Notes: generated from the letters alone by a model not told the origin. DNA of 64,000 bases from Terriglobia bacterium (GCA_035712365.1 DASTAW010000007.1:1-64000), one strand, 5' to 3'. Positions 27,964-35,949 are shown, counted from the first letter of the stretch. Program-made: numbers and translations.

Positions 27964-29223
27964 TTGACGACAAGTACGATCGATGGCTCGAAAGCGGCAA
28001 AATCACGGATGACCGAGCTCCAAAACAATCCATCCAATCCATGGCGGGGCACGCTCGCCGGCTTTGTCGCGCTCCTCGTAGGAATCGGGATCGGCCGTTT
28101 TGCCTATCCTCCACTCATCCCAGCCTTAGTACGGCAACACTGGTTCTCGGCGCCGAAAGCGGATTACCTCGCGGCGACAGCGTTGGCAGGCTACGTAGTG
28201 GGCGCGTTTTTTGCCGGCCATCGGCGATGGAAGCCGGGGCCAAGCATCACAATTCGAACGAGCATGATCGTTGCTTCCGCGAGCTTTGTCGCGTGCGTGA
28301 GGCCGATCGGGTTCGATTGGTTTTTTCTATGGCGGTTCCTTGCGGGCGTTGCGGGAGGTTTCCTGATGGTCACCGCCGTTCCGTTGATTATCGCCCGCAC
28401 GCCGGCAGAGTTCCGGGGGCGCGCCAGCGGCGTCATTTTTACCGGCATCGGAGCAGGAATAGCAGCCTCGGGAACGCTCGTTCCCGTGCTGGCGAACCGC
28501 AGCCTCGCGGAGGCATGGTTGGGCATCGGCCTAGCCAGCTTTGTTCTGACCGCTGCCACATGGCGATATTGGCCACGTCTCCGAACGCCTGTGTCAACGC
28601 ATCCGGCCGAAAACCACTCGATCAGGCTTTCGGCGCCGATGGCCCTATTACTGGCTGCTTATTGCAGCGCCGCCGCTGGGTTCGCTCCGCATTCCGTCTT
28701 CTGGGTGGATTTTATCGCCCGCGGGCTGCGCCGAGGGTTGGCGTCTGGCGGGCATTACTGGGTGATTATGGGATTTGCCGCTGCTGCAGGACCGATCTTT
28801 GCTGGCCTGGTCGCGGATGGCGCGGGCTTCGCCTTCAGCTTGCGCTGCGCGATAGTAATCGAAGCCGTTGGCGTGGGTTTGCCCGTTTTTTCGCACTCCG
28901 CATGGTCTCTAACGCTATCTTCCGTTCTGGTCGGATCAATGTCTATGGCAGTGGTCACGCTTACGGCCGGAAGGGTATCCGAACTTGTTCCTATTTCCGG
29001 ACAAAAACAGGCATGGGGCTGGATGACCGCCGGCTTTTCCATCGTGTATGCGGCAGACGCATGGGGATTGTCCTTTTTGTTTGCAGAAACGCGTTCCTAC
29101 GGATTGATTTTCGCGGTCGGCGCAGCCGCTCTCCTCGCCGGAGCGCTTTTCGAAGCCGCCAGCTCGCACGCGGCATCAGCCGCCCGGATAAATGCGAAAC
29201 CGCAGGCATCCAGGCCCAAGTGA
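27964..29223 (+). CDS. YbfB/YjiJ-family MFS transporter
   Basis: The hydrophobic protein has twelve predicted TMs and resembles the MFS_4 family: TLAGFVALLVGIGIGRFAYPPLIPAL, GYVVGAFFAG, and RFLAGVAGGFLMVTAVPLIIARTPAEFRGRASGVIFTGIG. Members export sugars or small metabolites; the substrate is unknown. TTG at 27964 has AGGGAGG close by, giving 419 residues. ATG at 28009 (404 residues) is an equally reasonable start, since the first TM begins after it. A hairpin at 29317 may terminate transcription. A continuous overlapping plus-strand frame (28041-29261) is a shadow. Confidence 0.8.
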   Translation: MTTSTIDGSKAAKSRMTELQNNPSNPWRGTLAGFVALLVGIGIGRFAYPPLIPALVRQHWFSAPKADYLAATALAGYVVGAFFAGHRRWKPGPSITIRTSMIVASASFVACVRPIGFDWFFLWRFLAGVAGGFLMVTAVPLIIARTPAEFRGRASGVIFTGIGAGIAASGTLVPVLANRSLAEAWLGIGLASFVLTAATWRYWPRLRTPVSTHPAENHSIRLSAPMALLLAAYCSAAAGFAPHSVFWVDFIARGLRRGLASGGHYWVIMGFAAAAGPIFAGLVADGAGFAFSLRCAIVIEAVGVGLPVFSHSAWSLTLSSVLVGSMSMAVVTLTAGRVSELVPISGQKQAWGWMTAGFSIVYAADAWGLSFLFAETRSYGLIFAVGAAALLAGALFEAASSHAASAARINAKPQASRPK

Positions 29224-29316
29224 AATTGAATGGGGAATCCAACGGGCCGTTCGCCGCCTAAGAATTCGGCGGTACTATCGACCGGGCAGTCCAACCGTAA
29301 TAACATGAGCCGGTAG

Positions 29317-29343
29317 CCACAGTCAGTGCAGTTCTGACTGTGG
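29317..29343 (+). terminator. Terminator-like hairpin
   Basis: A perfect 10-bp stem, CCACAGTCAG and CTGACTGTGG, has a 7-base loop and is followed by GTTCTTT. It lies 94 bp past the MFS stop codon. The T tract is imperfect, so it may instead be a repeat. Confidence 0.4.
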
Positions 29344-29400
29344 GTTCTTTGTGGGGCAATAGCTCACGGCACAGGCCCGGTGCCGTGGCTACCAATGGCA

Positions 29401-29443
29401 CCGCATACATCGCAAAGAGAGCGACGTATGCGCGACCCGCCCG
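29401..29443 (+). repeat. CGCATACATCGCAAAG-family dispersed repeat
   Basis: CCGCATACATCGCAAAG, AGA, GCGACGTATGCGCG then CCCGCC; the arms around the core are complementary (CGCATAC and GTATGCG). It matches copies at 3604 (opposite strand) and 44778. Confidence 0.6.
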
Positions 29444-29684
29444 GAGGACCACGCTACCCATGCGGCCCCTTGTTTCTTATTCAGTGACTTGTCATGCTTA
29501 GTTTATGTTCTTGACTTCCAATTACTTAAATGATATACGTGTGGAATCAAGACCTTGCGGTGTTCGCATGCCGCACCGGTTGCAAGACGTTCGACCTAAG
29601 CGCCACTCAAGCAAGATATGAAAAAGCATGTTGGTAGCCACGACACAAGTCCGGTGCACCTACGACTAGCTTCAGGGAGGTGAA

Positions 29685-30110
29685 ATGAAATACCTATTAC
29701 TCGCTGCCATATTCTGGACGGCACCTGCGTCGGCTCTCGCCCAGCCCTCGCCGATTAGCTGCGGTCAAACGCTCTACATTGCACCCATGCAGCAAGGGTT
29801 GGACGGATACATCCGTGCGCAACTCGTGAATAACGGATTCCCGCTCACGGTGACTACTGTTGAGCAGAAAGCCGACCTAATCATGAGTGGGGATTCCCAA
29901 ACGTTTAAGAGCCATTGGTACAATTCCTCAACCGCAAACAAGATGACGGGGAACGTTACGATAACTGACCGTTCCGGCAAGGTGGTTTGGGCCGGTTCTG
30001 CTGGTGACCGGAGCCTCTGGTGGGGGAACATGGCCAAGCACGGGCCTGAGAAAGTGGCAAAGAGAATTGTTGAGAGGCTCATGAAGGGCGCGCCGAAGCA
30101 CTGCAACTGA
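29685..30110 (+). CDS. Small secreted protein of unknown function
   Basis: The 141-residue protein has a clear signal peptide (MKYLLLAAIFWTAPASALAQ, cleavage after ALA or AQ) and a strong ribosome site, AGGGAGGTGAA. The mature part has a strand-helix pattern (TLYIAPMQQGLDGYIRAQLVN, ADLIMSGDSQ, GNVTITDRSGKVVWAG) that resembles periplasmic proteins built on the LptE/CsgG-like or DUF4136 plan. Two cysteines (in SCGQ and near the C-terminal KHCN) could form a disulfide. The base composition is less GC-rich than its neighbours. Function unknown. Confidence 0.7.
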   Translation: MKYLLLAAIFWTAPASALAQPSPISCGQTLYIAPMQQGLDGYIRAQLVNNGFPLTVTTVEQKADLIMSGDSQTFKSHWYNSSTANKMTGNVTITDRSGKVVWAGSAGDRSLWWGNMAKHGPEKVAKRIVERLMKGAPKHCN

Positions 30111-30137
30111 ATGTTCGCCGCCTCCGCGCCGCTTCTC

Positions 30138-30172
30138 TGCCGTGGATTCGCGTAATTTTGCGAACCCACGGC
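30138..30172 (+). terminator. Strong hairpin after the small secreted protein gene
   Basis: TGCCGTGG and CCACGGCA flank an inner TTCGC/GCGAA stem, 28 bp past the stop codon and followed by AAAAGTAT. It acts as a terminator candidate and also belongs to the local CCACGGCA repeat family. Confidence 0.45.
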
Positions 30173-30199
30173 AAAAGTATGATGCTGGTCGCACTATGC

Positions 30200-30260
30200 C
30201 TTGAGCGGCTGAAGCCGGGCGGCTGCAGGGTGGTGGTGATGACATAGCTGAAGCTATGTC
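30200..30260 (+). repeat. 60-bp dispersed repeat, copy 1
   Basis: It starts CGGCTGAAGCCGGGCGGCTG and includes GTGGTGGTGATGACATAGCT and GAAGCTATGTCCC. It is about 85 percent identical by eye to 32968-33028. Confidence 0.6.
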
Positions 30261-30277
30261 CCGCTGGAAGCGGGCAG

Positions 30278-30302
30278 CCACGGCACACGGTTTGTGCCGT
30301 GG
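30278..30302 (+). repeat. CCACGGCAC stem-loop repeat
   Basis: CCACGGCAC and GTGCCGTGG form a 9-bp stem around a 7-base loop, followed by ACTTTTTGCG. The same design recurs at 29365, 31072 and 31684, with a shared downstream TTTTGCG...GGATTTTACGAGCCC tail in the later copies. Confidence 0.6.
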
Positions 30303-30410
30303 ACTTTTTGCGGGGGAATCTTACGAACCCACACGGCATAGAAACGATGCCTGGCGACCAACCACAATGCCAGCATCGTTCAGCGGGGACAGGCACGGAC
30401 AGGAGGCCGA

Positions 30411-31043
30411 ATGGATGCTCGACCCTCTGCGGATGAGATCATCTCAGCGCAAACAACTACAGCGGACAAGATCCGCGCACTGGCACAGGCAGGCTATACC
30501 CGCACAGAAATCAGCAGGGTTCTTGGTATTCGCTATCAGCACGTGCGGAATGTCCTCCTTCGGTCCGGGATCACTGGTGGTCTGCGCAGACAAGTGGAGG
30601 TTGAAAGAGAGTCGGTAGCTGTCGAGGCCGCCCCGCCATCTCGCAAGGACGTTTCCTGGCAAGCGTTAACTAAGGCGGGATTCAAGCTGCTTGGTGAGTG
30701 GACTCGAGATGGAGAAAGCGCAATAAGGTTCGCCGGCCAGGCTCCAACCTCGCCCGGCGTGTACGCTTTTGTTGTAGATGATGTTGTCGTTTACGTGGGG
30801 CTTACCCTCAACGGACTCAGGACGCGATTTGACCAGTATCGCCGGGGCCACAAGCGACAGAGGACGAGCGCACGAATCAACAGCCTGATTGGGCGCACGT
30901 TAGCCGAGGGGAAGCACGTCAGAGCGCTTGCGGCCACGCCCAATCCCCTTGAGTGGCAGGGTCTACCCATCAACACGGCAGCCGGGCTTGAAGCGGGACT
31001 GATTGAGATGATTCAACCCTCATGGAATATCAAGGGAGCATGA
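30411..31043 (+). CDS. HTH plus GIY-YIG nuclease-domain protein
   Basis: The 210-residue protein has two parts. Residues 18-52 form an HTH (KIRALAQAGYTRTEISRVLG, then YQHVRNVLLRSG). Residues 110-210 form a GIY-YIG domain with GVY at 116-118, YVG at 128-130, the catalytic-region arginine near 137, E194 and N206 in PSWNIKG. GIY-YIG domains cut DNA in homing endonucleases, UvrC and some restriction enzymes. An HTH fused N-terminally suggests a sequence-directed nuclease or a mobile-element protein. The catalytic set looks intact. It lies inside a repeat-rich stretch along with a second GIY-YIG gene. Confidence 0.75.
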   Translation: MDARPSADEIISAQTTTADKIRALAQAGYTRTEISRVLGIRYQHVRNVLLRSGITGGLRRQVEVERESVAVEAAPPSRKDVSWQALTKAGFKLLGEWTRDGESAIRFAGQAPTSPGVYAFVVDDVVVYVGLTLNGLRTRFDQYRRGHKRQRTSARINSLIGRTLAEGKHVRALAATPNPLEWQGLPINTAAGLEAGLIEMIQPSWNIKGA

Positions 31044-31071
31044 TGAGCAACGGGGTGGGCCAGCCACATTG

Positions 31072-31098
31072 CCACGGCACCGGGTTAGGTGCCGAGGG
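31072..31098 (+). repeat. CCACGGCAC stem-loop repeat
   Basis: CCACGGCAC pairs with GTGCCGAGG with one mismatch and is followed by GCTTTTTGCG. It lies 29 bp after the GIY-YIG gene stop, so it may terminate that transcript. Confidence 0.55.
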
Positions 31099-31132
31099 CT
31101 TTTTGCGCGGGATTTTACGAGCCCGCTACCAG

Positions 31133-31597
31133 CTAAGCCTCGAACCGCTCTATGAGATTTTCCAGCGCGCGTTGTCTGAACAATTCGTTCCTTAACTTGG
31201 GCTTTACCTTGTTATACCGAGGTAGTTGGAAGTACCGGCTCCAGAATGTGTGGACCAGAGCCGATTCTAGCTCCTTCCAGGTCTTAACGGCGGGAACGCC
31301 GGCGCATGTGGCTATATACACGTCGATGGTTTTGACCCCGTGTAATTTACCGAACGCCTGGCTAGCCTTGTTGACTGCTGACGCCGCAGGCCTCGCGGCT
31401 CCCTTCTTCGTTGTTCCGATGTAGATTATTCGCGACCGACGACCGCTTTTGTGCTTGTATAACCTAGGGGTCGTCAGAATGTAAACCATCCTATTACGCC
31501 ACCGATTACTGCGCGTGATAGTCAGCACGGGGTCATCGGTACAGTTGATGCGCAGGGTTCGCTTCTTGTGCGCTTTGTTGTGGAGCTCATGTTTCAC
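31133..31597 (-). CDS. Second, divergent GIY-YIG-like protein
   Basis: This 154-residue, very basic protein has VYI at 38-40 and YIG at 59-61 in MVYILTT..RIIYIGTTKKG. R69 is the likely catalytic arginine, and ELESALVHTFWSRYFQLPRYN supplies the helix glutamate and final asparagine. These match the GIY-YIG arrangement, although the spacing between the first two motifs is unusually wide (a basic insert, LYKHKSGRRSR). There is no extra domain. It is transcribed toward the HTH-GIY-YIG gene. Function unknown; a mobile or defence-linked nuclease is possible. Confidence 0.6.
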   Translation of the reverse strand: MKHELHNKAHKKRTLRINCTDDPVLTITRSNRWRNRMVYILTTPRLYKHKSGRRSRIIYIGTTKKGAARPAASAVNKASQAFGKLHGVKTIDVYIATCAGVPAVKTWKELESALVHTFWSRYFQLPRYNKVKPKLRNELFRQRALENLIERFEA

Positions 31598-31683
31598 TCA
31601 GGCCGCCTAGGGAGCTTCTTTCGAGCAGTAATATATAGCCGGGCCTGCAGCAGTGTCAATGCCTGGGTCCCGCTAGCTTACAG

Positions 31684-31708
31684 CCACGGCAGCGGTTTTG
31701 TGCCGTGG
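31684..31708 (+). repeat. CCACGGCA stem-loop repeat
   Basis: CCACGGCA and TGCCGTGG form an 8-bp stem, followed by ACTTTCTGCGCG and GGGATTTTGCGGGCCCGC, matching the tail of the copy at 31072. Confidence 0.55.
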
Positions 31709-31851
31709 ACTTTCTGCGCGCGGGATTTTGCGGGCCCGCGAGGACGGCCCCTCACCCGGTCGCTGCGCGCCCACCCTCTCCCTGTTAGCAAAGCAGTGAT
31801 GAGTGACAAGTGATGAGTGACGAGCCGGGTTCACACCGCAGCGGATTCAAG

Positions 31852-32100
31852 ATTTCAGATGGCAGCGAAAGAAGCGGCGGACGGCAGACCGTAGTAGGTG
31901 GCAGGTGGTATGGGGCAAGTGGAAGGCGTGGGGCGCACACGCCAGGGGATTTGAAATTCAAAATTTCAGATGGCAGATAAAGAAGCGGCGGACGGCAGAC
32001 TGTGGTAGGTGGCAGGTGGTATGGGGCAAGTGGGAGGCGTGAGGCGCACACGCCAGGGGATTAGAAATTCAAAATTTCAGATGGCAGAGAAAGAAGCGCC
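31852..32100. repeat. 111-bp tandem repeat, about 2.2 copies
   Basis: The landmark ATTTCAGATGGCAG begins at 31852, 31963 and 32074, giving an exact 111-bp period. Within each unit are AAGAAGCGGCGGACGGCAGA, GTAGGTGGCAGGTGGTATGG and CGCACACGCCAGGGGAT. Units differ by few substitutions, so the duplication is recent. Confidence 0.85.
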
Positions 32101-32320
32101 GGAAGGCGGGGCACGAAGTACGAAGTGTGAGGGATGAAGGATGAAGAAGCACCGACGAGCGGGGAAGGGCGCGTGCCGGGCTGAAGCCCGGCGCTACGGC
32201 GGCAGACGGCGGGATAAACCCGCAGCAGCAGTTGCACCCGCAGACCGCAACCGCGGGATCGCGCTGCCACTCAAAAGAGAGGTTCTTATTTGCAGCCGAT
32301 AGAGCGTCCACCCGCTTCGC

Positions 32321-32716
32321 TTACTGAGAACTGGCGGTGCGCTTGCCTGTAAAGTCGAGGCTGAAGCGGTCATTGCCGGCGGTGCCCTTCATCGAATCGC
32401 CGTCGACCGTGGCCTTGTAGTTCATGGTGAAGGTGCCCCGCGGCGTCTCGCGAGTCACGCTGAAGGTGAGCTCGTTGCCCGTCACGGAACCCTTGACGGG
32501 ACTGTCTCCCCTGCGGCCCGTGATGGTGCCTGTCACCGTGTTGCCGTTCTGCTCCAGCTTGAGCGTCTGCTCGGAAGTGCCGCGCTGCCCGGTCATGGTA
32601 AGGGTCCAGGCGCCCGCCACGCTTGCCGAACCGCCCTGGGCCATTGCCACGCTGCCGGTAAACAATGCCAATCCCAGCGCCAGCCCCAGCACAAACAGTT
32701 GATTGCTCTGCTTCAT
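32321..32716 (-). CDS. Small secreted beta-rich protein
   Basis: The 131-residue protein has a signal peptide (LFVLGLALGLALFTGSVAMAQ) and AAGGAG eight bases before the ATG at 32716. The mature region VAGAWTLTMTGQRGTSEQTLKLEQNGNTVTGTITG... is a string of short strands with conserved Gly/Thr, resembling the small lipocalin-like or DUF-type secreted beta-barrels common in this phylum. No cysteine or catalytic site is seen. The open frame upstream of 32716 is non-coding. Function unknown. Confidence 0.8.
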   Translation of the reverse strand: MKQSNQLFVLGLALGLALFTGSVAMAQGGSASVAGAWTLTMTGQRGTSEQTLKLEQNGNTVTGTITGRRGDSPVKGSVTGNELTFSVTRETPRGTFTMNYKATVDGDSMKGTAGNDRFSLDFTGKRTASSQ

Positions 32717-33165
32717 GGTTTTCTCCTTAATGTGGTTTGTCCAGCCGTTGGTCCAAACGGCCGTGGATGGTAGTTCAGACGAGACAGGCCGGTCCCAGGT
32801 TACTCGAGACGTTGCGTGCTGGAAGTTCGATGAAGGATGAAGTGTGAAGGATGAAGGATGAAAACCGCTGTGGCCACTGGCAAGCGGCGACAGCAATTAC
32901 AATTCCGGGTTATGCTCTGGTGTAGCGGCTGGGCTGCGGCAGAGGACCAACGGTCGTACAAGGTCATCAGCGGCTGAAGCCGGGCTGCTGTGGGGTGGTG
33001 GTGATGACGTAGCTGAAGCTGCGTCCCCCTGAAAACACCCCTCGCCCGCCCTTTGCGCTCCGAGGCAACCGCCGGTTGTATTCCTAGTGGTCAGGTGGTA
33101 CGTTATCGGCTTGGTTAAAGCTGCGGGTGGAGATTCTGAATACTTTCTGATTGGAGGAGGTCAAG
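32717..33165. other. Intergenic region with a dispersed repeat
   Basis: It lies between the divergent small secreted protein and the DUF3303 gene. It holds copy 2 of the 60-bp repeat (32968-33028). No gene is seen. Confidence 0.55.
32968..33028 (+). repeat. 60-bp dispersed repeat, copy 2
   Basis: CAGCGGCTGAAGCCGGGCTG ... GTGGTGGTGATGACGTAGCT, then GAAGCTGCGTCCC, aligns with 30200-30260. Compensatory changes keep the small stem AC(A/G)TAGCTGAAGCT(A/G)(T/C)GT paired. Confidence 0.6.
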
Positions 33166-33465
33166 ATGCTCTTCGCCATAGCGTGGGAGAATCGAGCCAG
33201 CGCCACTGAGGAAACCGAAAAGAGGTCGCTCAAACTGTTCAAGAATTGGCAGCCGCCTGCCGGATTGGATTTCAAGGGCTTTTACGATTACGCGGATTCG
33301 AACGGCGGCATCGCCATAGCGGAGGCGAATTCCGCGGAGGCGATTCTGGAGGCGACTGCGCCCTGGGCAATGTTTTTTAATTTCTCTATCCGGCCGATCG
33401 TGCCAACCGACAAATCGCCGGCAATCATGGAGAAAGCTATGGCCTGGCGCGACTCTGTTCGCTGA
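33166..33465 (+). CDS. DUF3303-type small protein
   Basis: The 99-residue protein begins MLFAIAWENRASATEET, with a perfect ribosome site (GGAGGAGGT) upstream of ATG 33166. WQPPAGLDFKGFYDYADSNGGIAIAEANSAEAILEATAPW is the DUF3303 pattern, a ferredoxin-like dimeric alpha-beta barrel fold. No catalytic role is known for the family. It appears monocistronic. Confidence 0.8.
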   Translation: MLFAIAWENRASATEETEKRSLKLFKNWQPPAGLDFKGFYDYADSNGGIAIAEANSAEAILEATAPWAMFFNFSIRPIVPTDKSPAIMEKAMAWRDSVR

Positions 33466-33587
33466 AATCTGTCTGGTAACTCAGACCGTCCCGCTCTGCG
33501 GGATCTGCGGCCCTCTCGATTACCGTCCGTGACCCGGCGCAGCGGCGGTCGTGGGGTGGCGACGTCGCCGCCGCGGCTGGCCGCCTT

Positions 33588-33675
33588 TGTAGCGCCGCCC
33601 TTCAGGGCGGCACGTTCTAAAGGCAAAAGGCACGTTGCAAAAGCAAAAATGCCGGGCTGAAGCCCGGCGCTACAC
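33588..33675. repeat. GTAGCGCCGCCCTTCAGGGC bipartite palindrome repeat, copy 1
   Basis: It opens with TTTGTAGCGCCGCCCTTCAG and closes with GGGCTGAAGCCCGGCGCTAC, each half a palindrome and the two outer ends complementary (GTAGCGCCG/CGGCGCTAC). A second copy is at 37568-37634. Confidence 0.7.
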
Positions 33676-33696
33676 GAACAGGCGCAGGCGAAAGGG

Positions 33697-34956
33697 CTAA
33701 CGGTGCAAGGCCATGAGCAGGCCTTCGCGGATGAGGCGGCGGACCAAAGTCAATTTGCCGGCGTCATCCAGGCCGCCCGGCAGATCGCGAACCAAAAATT
33801 CCGGATGGCGCAGAGCATAACGGAGAGCATCGGCGGCAAAGGACGGGAAAGTGATCTTGCGTCCGCAGAGGTGGATGACAACAGAGTCATCGGTCTCCTG
33901 CAAGTAATAAACCACGCCCGGCCGGGCGCCCGCCAGGCTATCAGCCGTCAAAGCGTCGAGCGCCGCAATCTGGGCCATTTGTCCTTCCAGCAGAGGCGGA
34001 CACGAACGGACAAGCGCATCCAGAAAGCGGTTGAGCGCCGCGTCAAAGTCGGCCTTGAGCGGCACCTGGCCCAGAAGCGCGTGCAAAGCCTGTTTGGCCT
34101 GAGCCTTGTCAAAACCCGGGCGGGCAAACCCCGGCGGAAGCGACCTGCGAAAAGCGGGATCATTCAGGCAGGCGCCGGCCACATATTCCAGCAGCAAGTC
34201 TGCCCAGGTGTATCTGAGAATCCCGGCTGTGATGTGAAGGGATACTTCATCGGTTGAGCGGGCTTCGTGAACCACTCCGCGAGGGACGTAAATGATGTCG
34301 CCGGCGCGCAGATCGAACTCGAGCGTGACAGCGCCTTTCTTATGAACTTCCGGATCGAAATCCTGACTGGCCAACGGCAGTTGGTAAGGCGTGCCATAAA
34401 CGGTCCACTGTTTGGAACCCGCGACCTGAAGAACAAACACGTCGTGAGTGTCGTAGTGAGGCCGGGCTCCCTGCGCGCCGGGCGGCGTGAGATAAATGTT
34501 GGTTTGCAAGGGGAAACTGAGCTCGCATTCGAGCGCCCTGCAAAACCGGGTAAGCGATGGAACAACGTTGTCGAGAAAGGCCAGAGTGATGGTCGAGCCG
34601 TCGGCGAAATGCTGATAGACTTTCGCGACATCAAGCACTTCGCCGTCCACAGTGTAATCACGGCGGGCTATATCGCGGGCAGCGTTCTTCAGAATGGTGT
34701 TGGGATAGCGGCGGTCGAGCGTGGTGAGGGCGCGGTCCACTTCATCAAGAGATATGAGGGAAGAGAAGTAATCCGGCTGCCCGCGGTGGATAACCAGCGG
34801 CCTGATTTCCCAGTACTCCTTGAAGAAACTTTGCTTCTCGATAGGACTGATCAGCCAGCGAAGTGAAGGCCCCTCACCTGGATTCCATGCAGAACCTTTT
34901 TCAGTTTCCACGGCGCCATCAGCAGGGATTGACTCCATCGAGGATTGGTTGGACAT
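33697..34956 (-). CDS. JmjC/cupin-4 family oxygenase-like protein
   Basis: The 419-residue protein resembles ribosomal-oxygenase-type cupins (RoxA/MINA/NO66). The first metal ligands are in PHYDTHDVFVLQVAGSKQW (H167, D169) and the third is H230 in VPRGVVHEA. WLISPIEKQSFFKEYWEIRPLVI at the N-terminus is the classic entry segment of the family. Such Fe(II)/2-oxoglutarate enzymes hydroxylate ribosomal or other proteins; the target is unknown. The C-terminal domain (about 280-419) is a winged-helix-like region as in YcfD/RoxA. It is monocistronic, and divergent or unrelated genes flank it. Confidence 0.87.
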   Translation of the reverse strand: MSNQSSMESIPADGAVETEKGSAWNPGEGPSLRWLISPIEKQSFFKEYWEIRPLVIHRGQPDYFSSLISLDEVDRALTTLDRRYPNTILKNAARDIARRDYTVDGEVLDVAKVYQHFADGSTITLAFLDNVVPSLTRFCRALECELSFPLQTNIYLTPPGAQGARPHYDTHDVFVLQVAGSKQWTVYGTPYQLPLASQDFDPEVHKKGAVTLEFDLRAGDIIYVPRGVVHEARSTDEVSLHITAGILRYTWADLLLEYVAGACLNDPAFRRSLPPGFARPGFDKAQAKQALHALLGQVPLKADFDAALNRFLDALVRSCPPLLEGQMAQIAALDALTADSLAGARPGVVYYLQETDDSVVIHLCGRKITFPSFAADALRYALRHPEFLVRDLPGGLDDAGKLTLVRRLIREGLLMALHR

Positions 34957-35044
34957 ACGAAGCTCTGTGTGCGACGCAGGAAGCTTTTAGACGTTGCAAG
35001 AGACAACTGTAGCGTCGCGTTTTCAGGTCCTGATCAGCGGAGGC

Positions 35045-35470
35045 CTAACCCCTAAGTTTCTTTGCGTTCGGTGGTTTCTGATCGGGATCGGCAGGCTTCT
35101 GCTGATCCGGATCGGCCGGCTTTTGGCTATCAGGATCGGCCGGTTTTTGCTGATCGGGGTCCGCAGGCTTCTGACTATCGGGATCACTTGGCTTCTTGCT
35201 ATCAGGATCGCTTGGCTTCTTGCTATCGGGATCGCTCGGCTTCTGGCTATCAGGGTCGCCGGGCTTCTGCTGGCCAGGATCACCCTGACCTTGAGGGAAG
35301 GCGACGAGGGTTGCGGCGCGGGCGCCGGTAACGATGGCCGTTGCCCCGGCCATGAGAGTGCCTGCCGTGGCGAGAAATGACCTGCGCGGAAGCTTCCGCT
35401 CGGTGACGATCTGGTCGTCATGAAGAGTGCGGATTGAATCCTGATCGGCGTTGTCTTTCTTGTTCTTCAT
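35045..35470 (-). CDS. Tat-exported protein with an 8-residue Pro/Asp/Lys repeat
   Basis: The 141-residue protein starts at ATG 35470 with AAAGGAG eight bases upstream. A Tat signal, LPRRSFLATAGTLMAGATA, lies at residues 27-45. The entire mature part is a run of about nine octapeptides of the type DPDSQKPA (variants with S/A, Q/K, G). In DNA this is a 24-bp minisatellite (35060-35275). No folded domain follows. Such low-complexity charged tails often act as spacers or adhesive segments. I cannot assign a role. Confidence 0.75.
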   Translation of the reverse strand: MKNKKDNADQDSIRTLHDDQIVTERKLPRRSFLATAGTLMAGATAIVTGARAATLVAFPQGQGDPGQQKPGDPDSQKPSDPDSKKPSDPDSKKPSDPDSQKPADPDQQKPADPDSQKPADPDQQKPADPDQKPPNAKKLRG

Positions 35471-35949
35471 CGTTAGCTCCTTTCGAACCCAGCCGCCCTG
35501 TCGATCGCTTTTCTTGGCAGGCCGCGGGTCCTCATCCACCGATGCTCCCCCCGGTATTAATCCTCTCGATTCCTTTCGGTTCCCTGGCTGCCTGACCTGC
35601 TCTTGTGTAATTCTGGTGAGAAACCCTAGCATAAATCAGATCGGACGCGAAGAAAAGGGCATCGAGAAGCAAGGAGCCAGAAGTAACGGGCAGGAATTAC
35701 GAATTACACGCTCCCGATCCAGGGTCCCGGGTTATCGGTTATGAAGGCTGACCGCTGTCTGCTGAAGGCTGACGGCTAATAAAGCCTCGAAGAGGGGAGG
35801 AAAGACTTAGCCCATGGCGCAAGCCGTAGGAAATGGGCCGTCATCCAGCCCAACCCCGGGCATGGCGGGTCTAAACCGGATGCGTCCGCGCGCCAGGACA
35901 TGCTACAGTACCCAAATCCGACCAAGGGCTGGAGGGGTAAGGAGAGCGA
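35471..35949. other. Divergent intergenic region
   Basis: It separates the Tat-repeat protein from the antiporter. It contains degenerate short repeats (GAAGGCTGACnGCT near 35743-35775) but no gene. The antiporter start has its own ribosome site near 35940. Confidence 0.5.

Larger units (their letters stand above)
29224..29684. other. Repeat-containing intergenic region
   Basis: No gene is seen between the MFS transporter and the next small secreted protein. It holds a terminator-like hairpin, one copy each of the CACGGCAC stem-loop family (29365-29387) and of the CGCATACATCGCAAAG family (29401-29443), and then an AT-richer promoter-like stretch. Confidence 0.6.
31598..32320. other. Repeat-rich non-coding region
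   Basis: It contains a CCACGGCA stem-loop copy, a 111-bp tandem repeat and a GCCGGGCTGAAGCCCGGCGC palindrome near 32180. Open frames here exist because the tandem unit is 37 codons long; none has a ribosome site or domain. Confidence 0.65.

Noticed and set aside
31852-32100. Possible CRISPR array at the 111-bp repeat
   Set aside because: Repeats are long, contiguous and without unique spacers; no cas gene in the window.
35060-35275. Possible CRISPR or regulatory array at the 24-bp repeats
   Set aside because: They are in frame and encode an octapeptide repeat behind a Tat signal, so this is coding minisatellite DNA.
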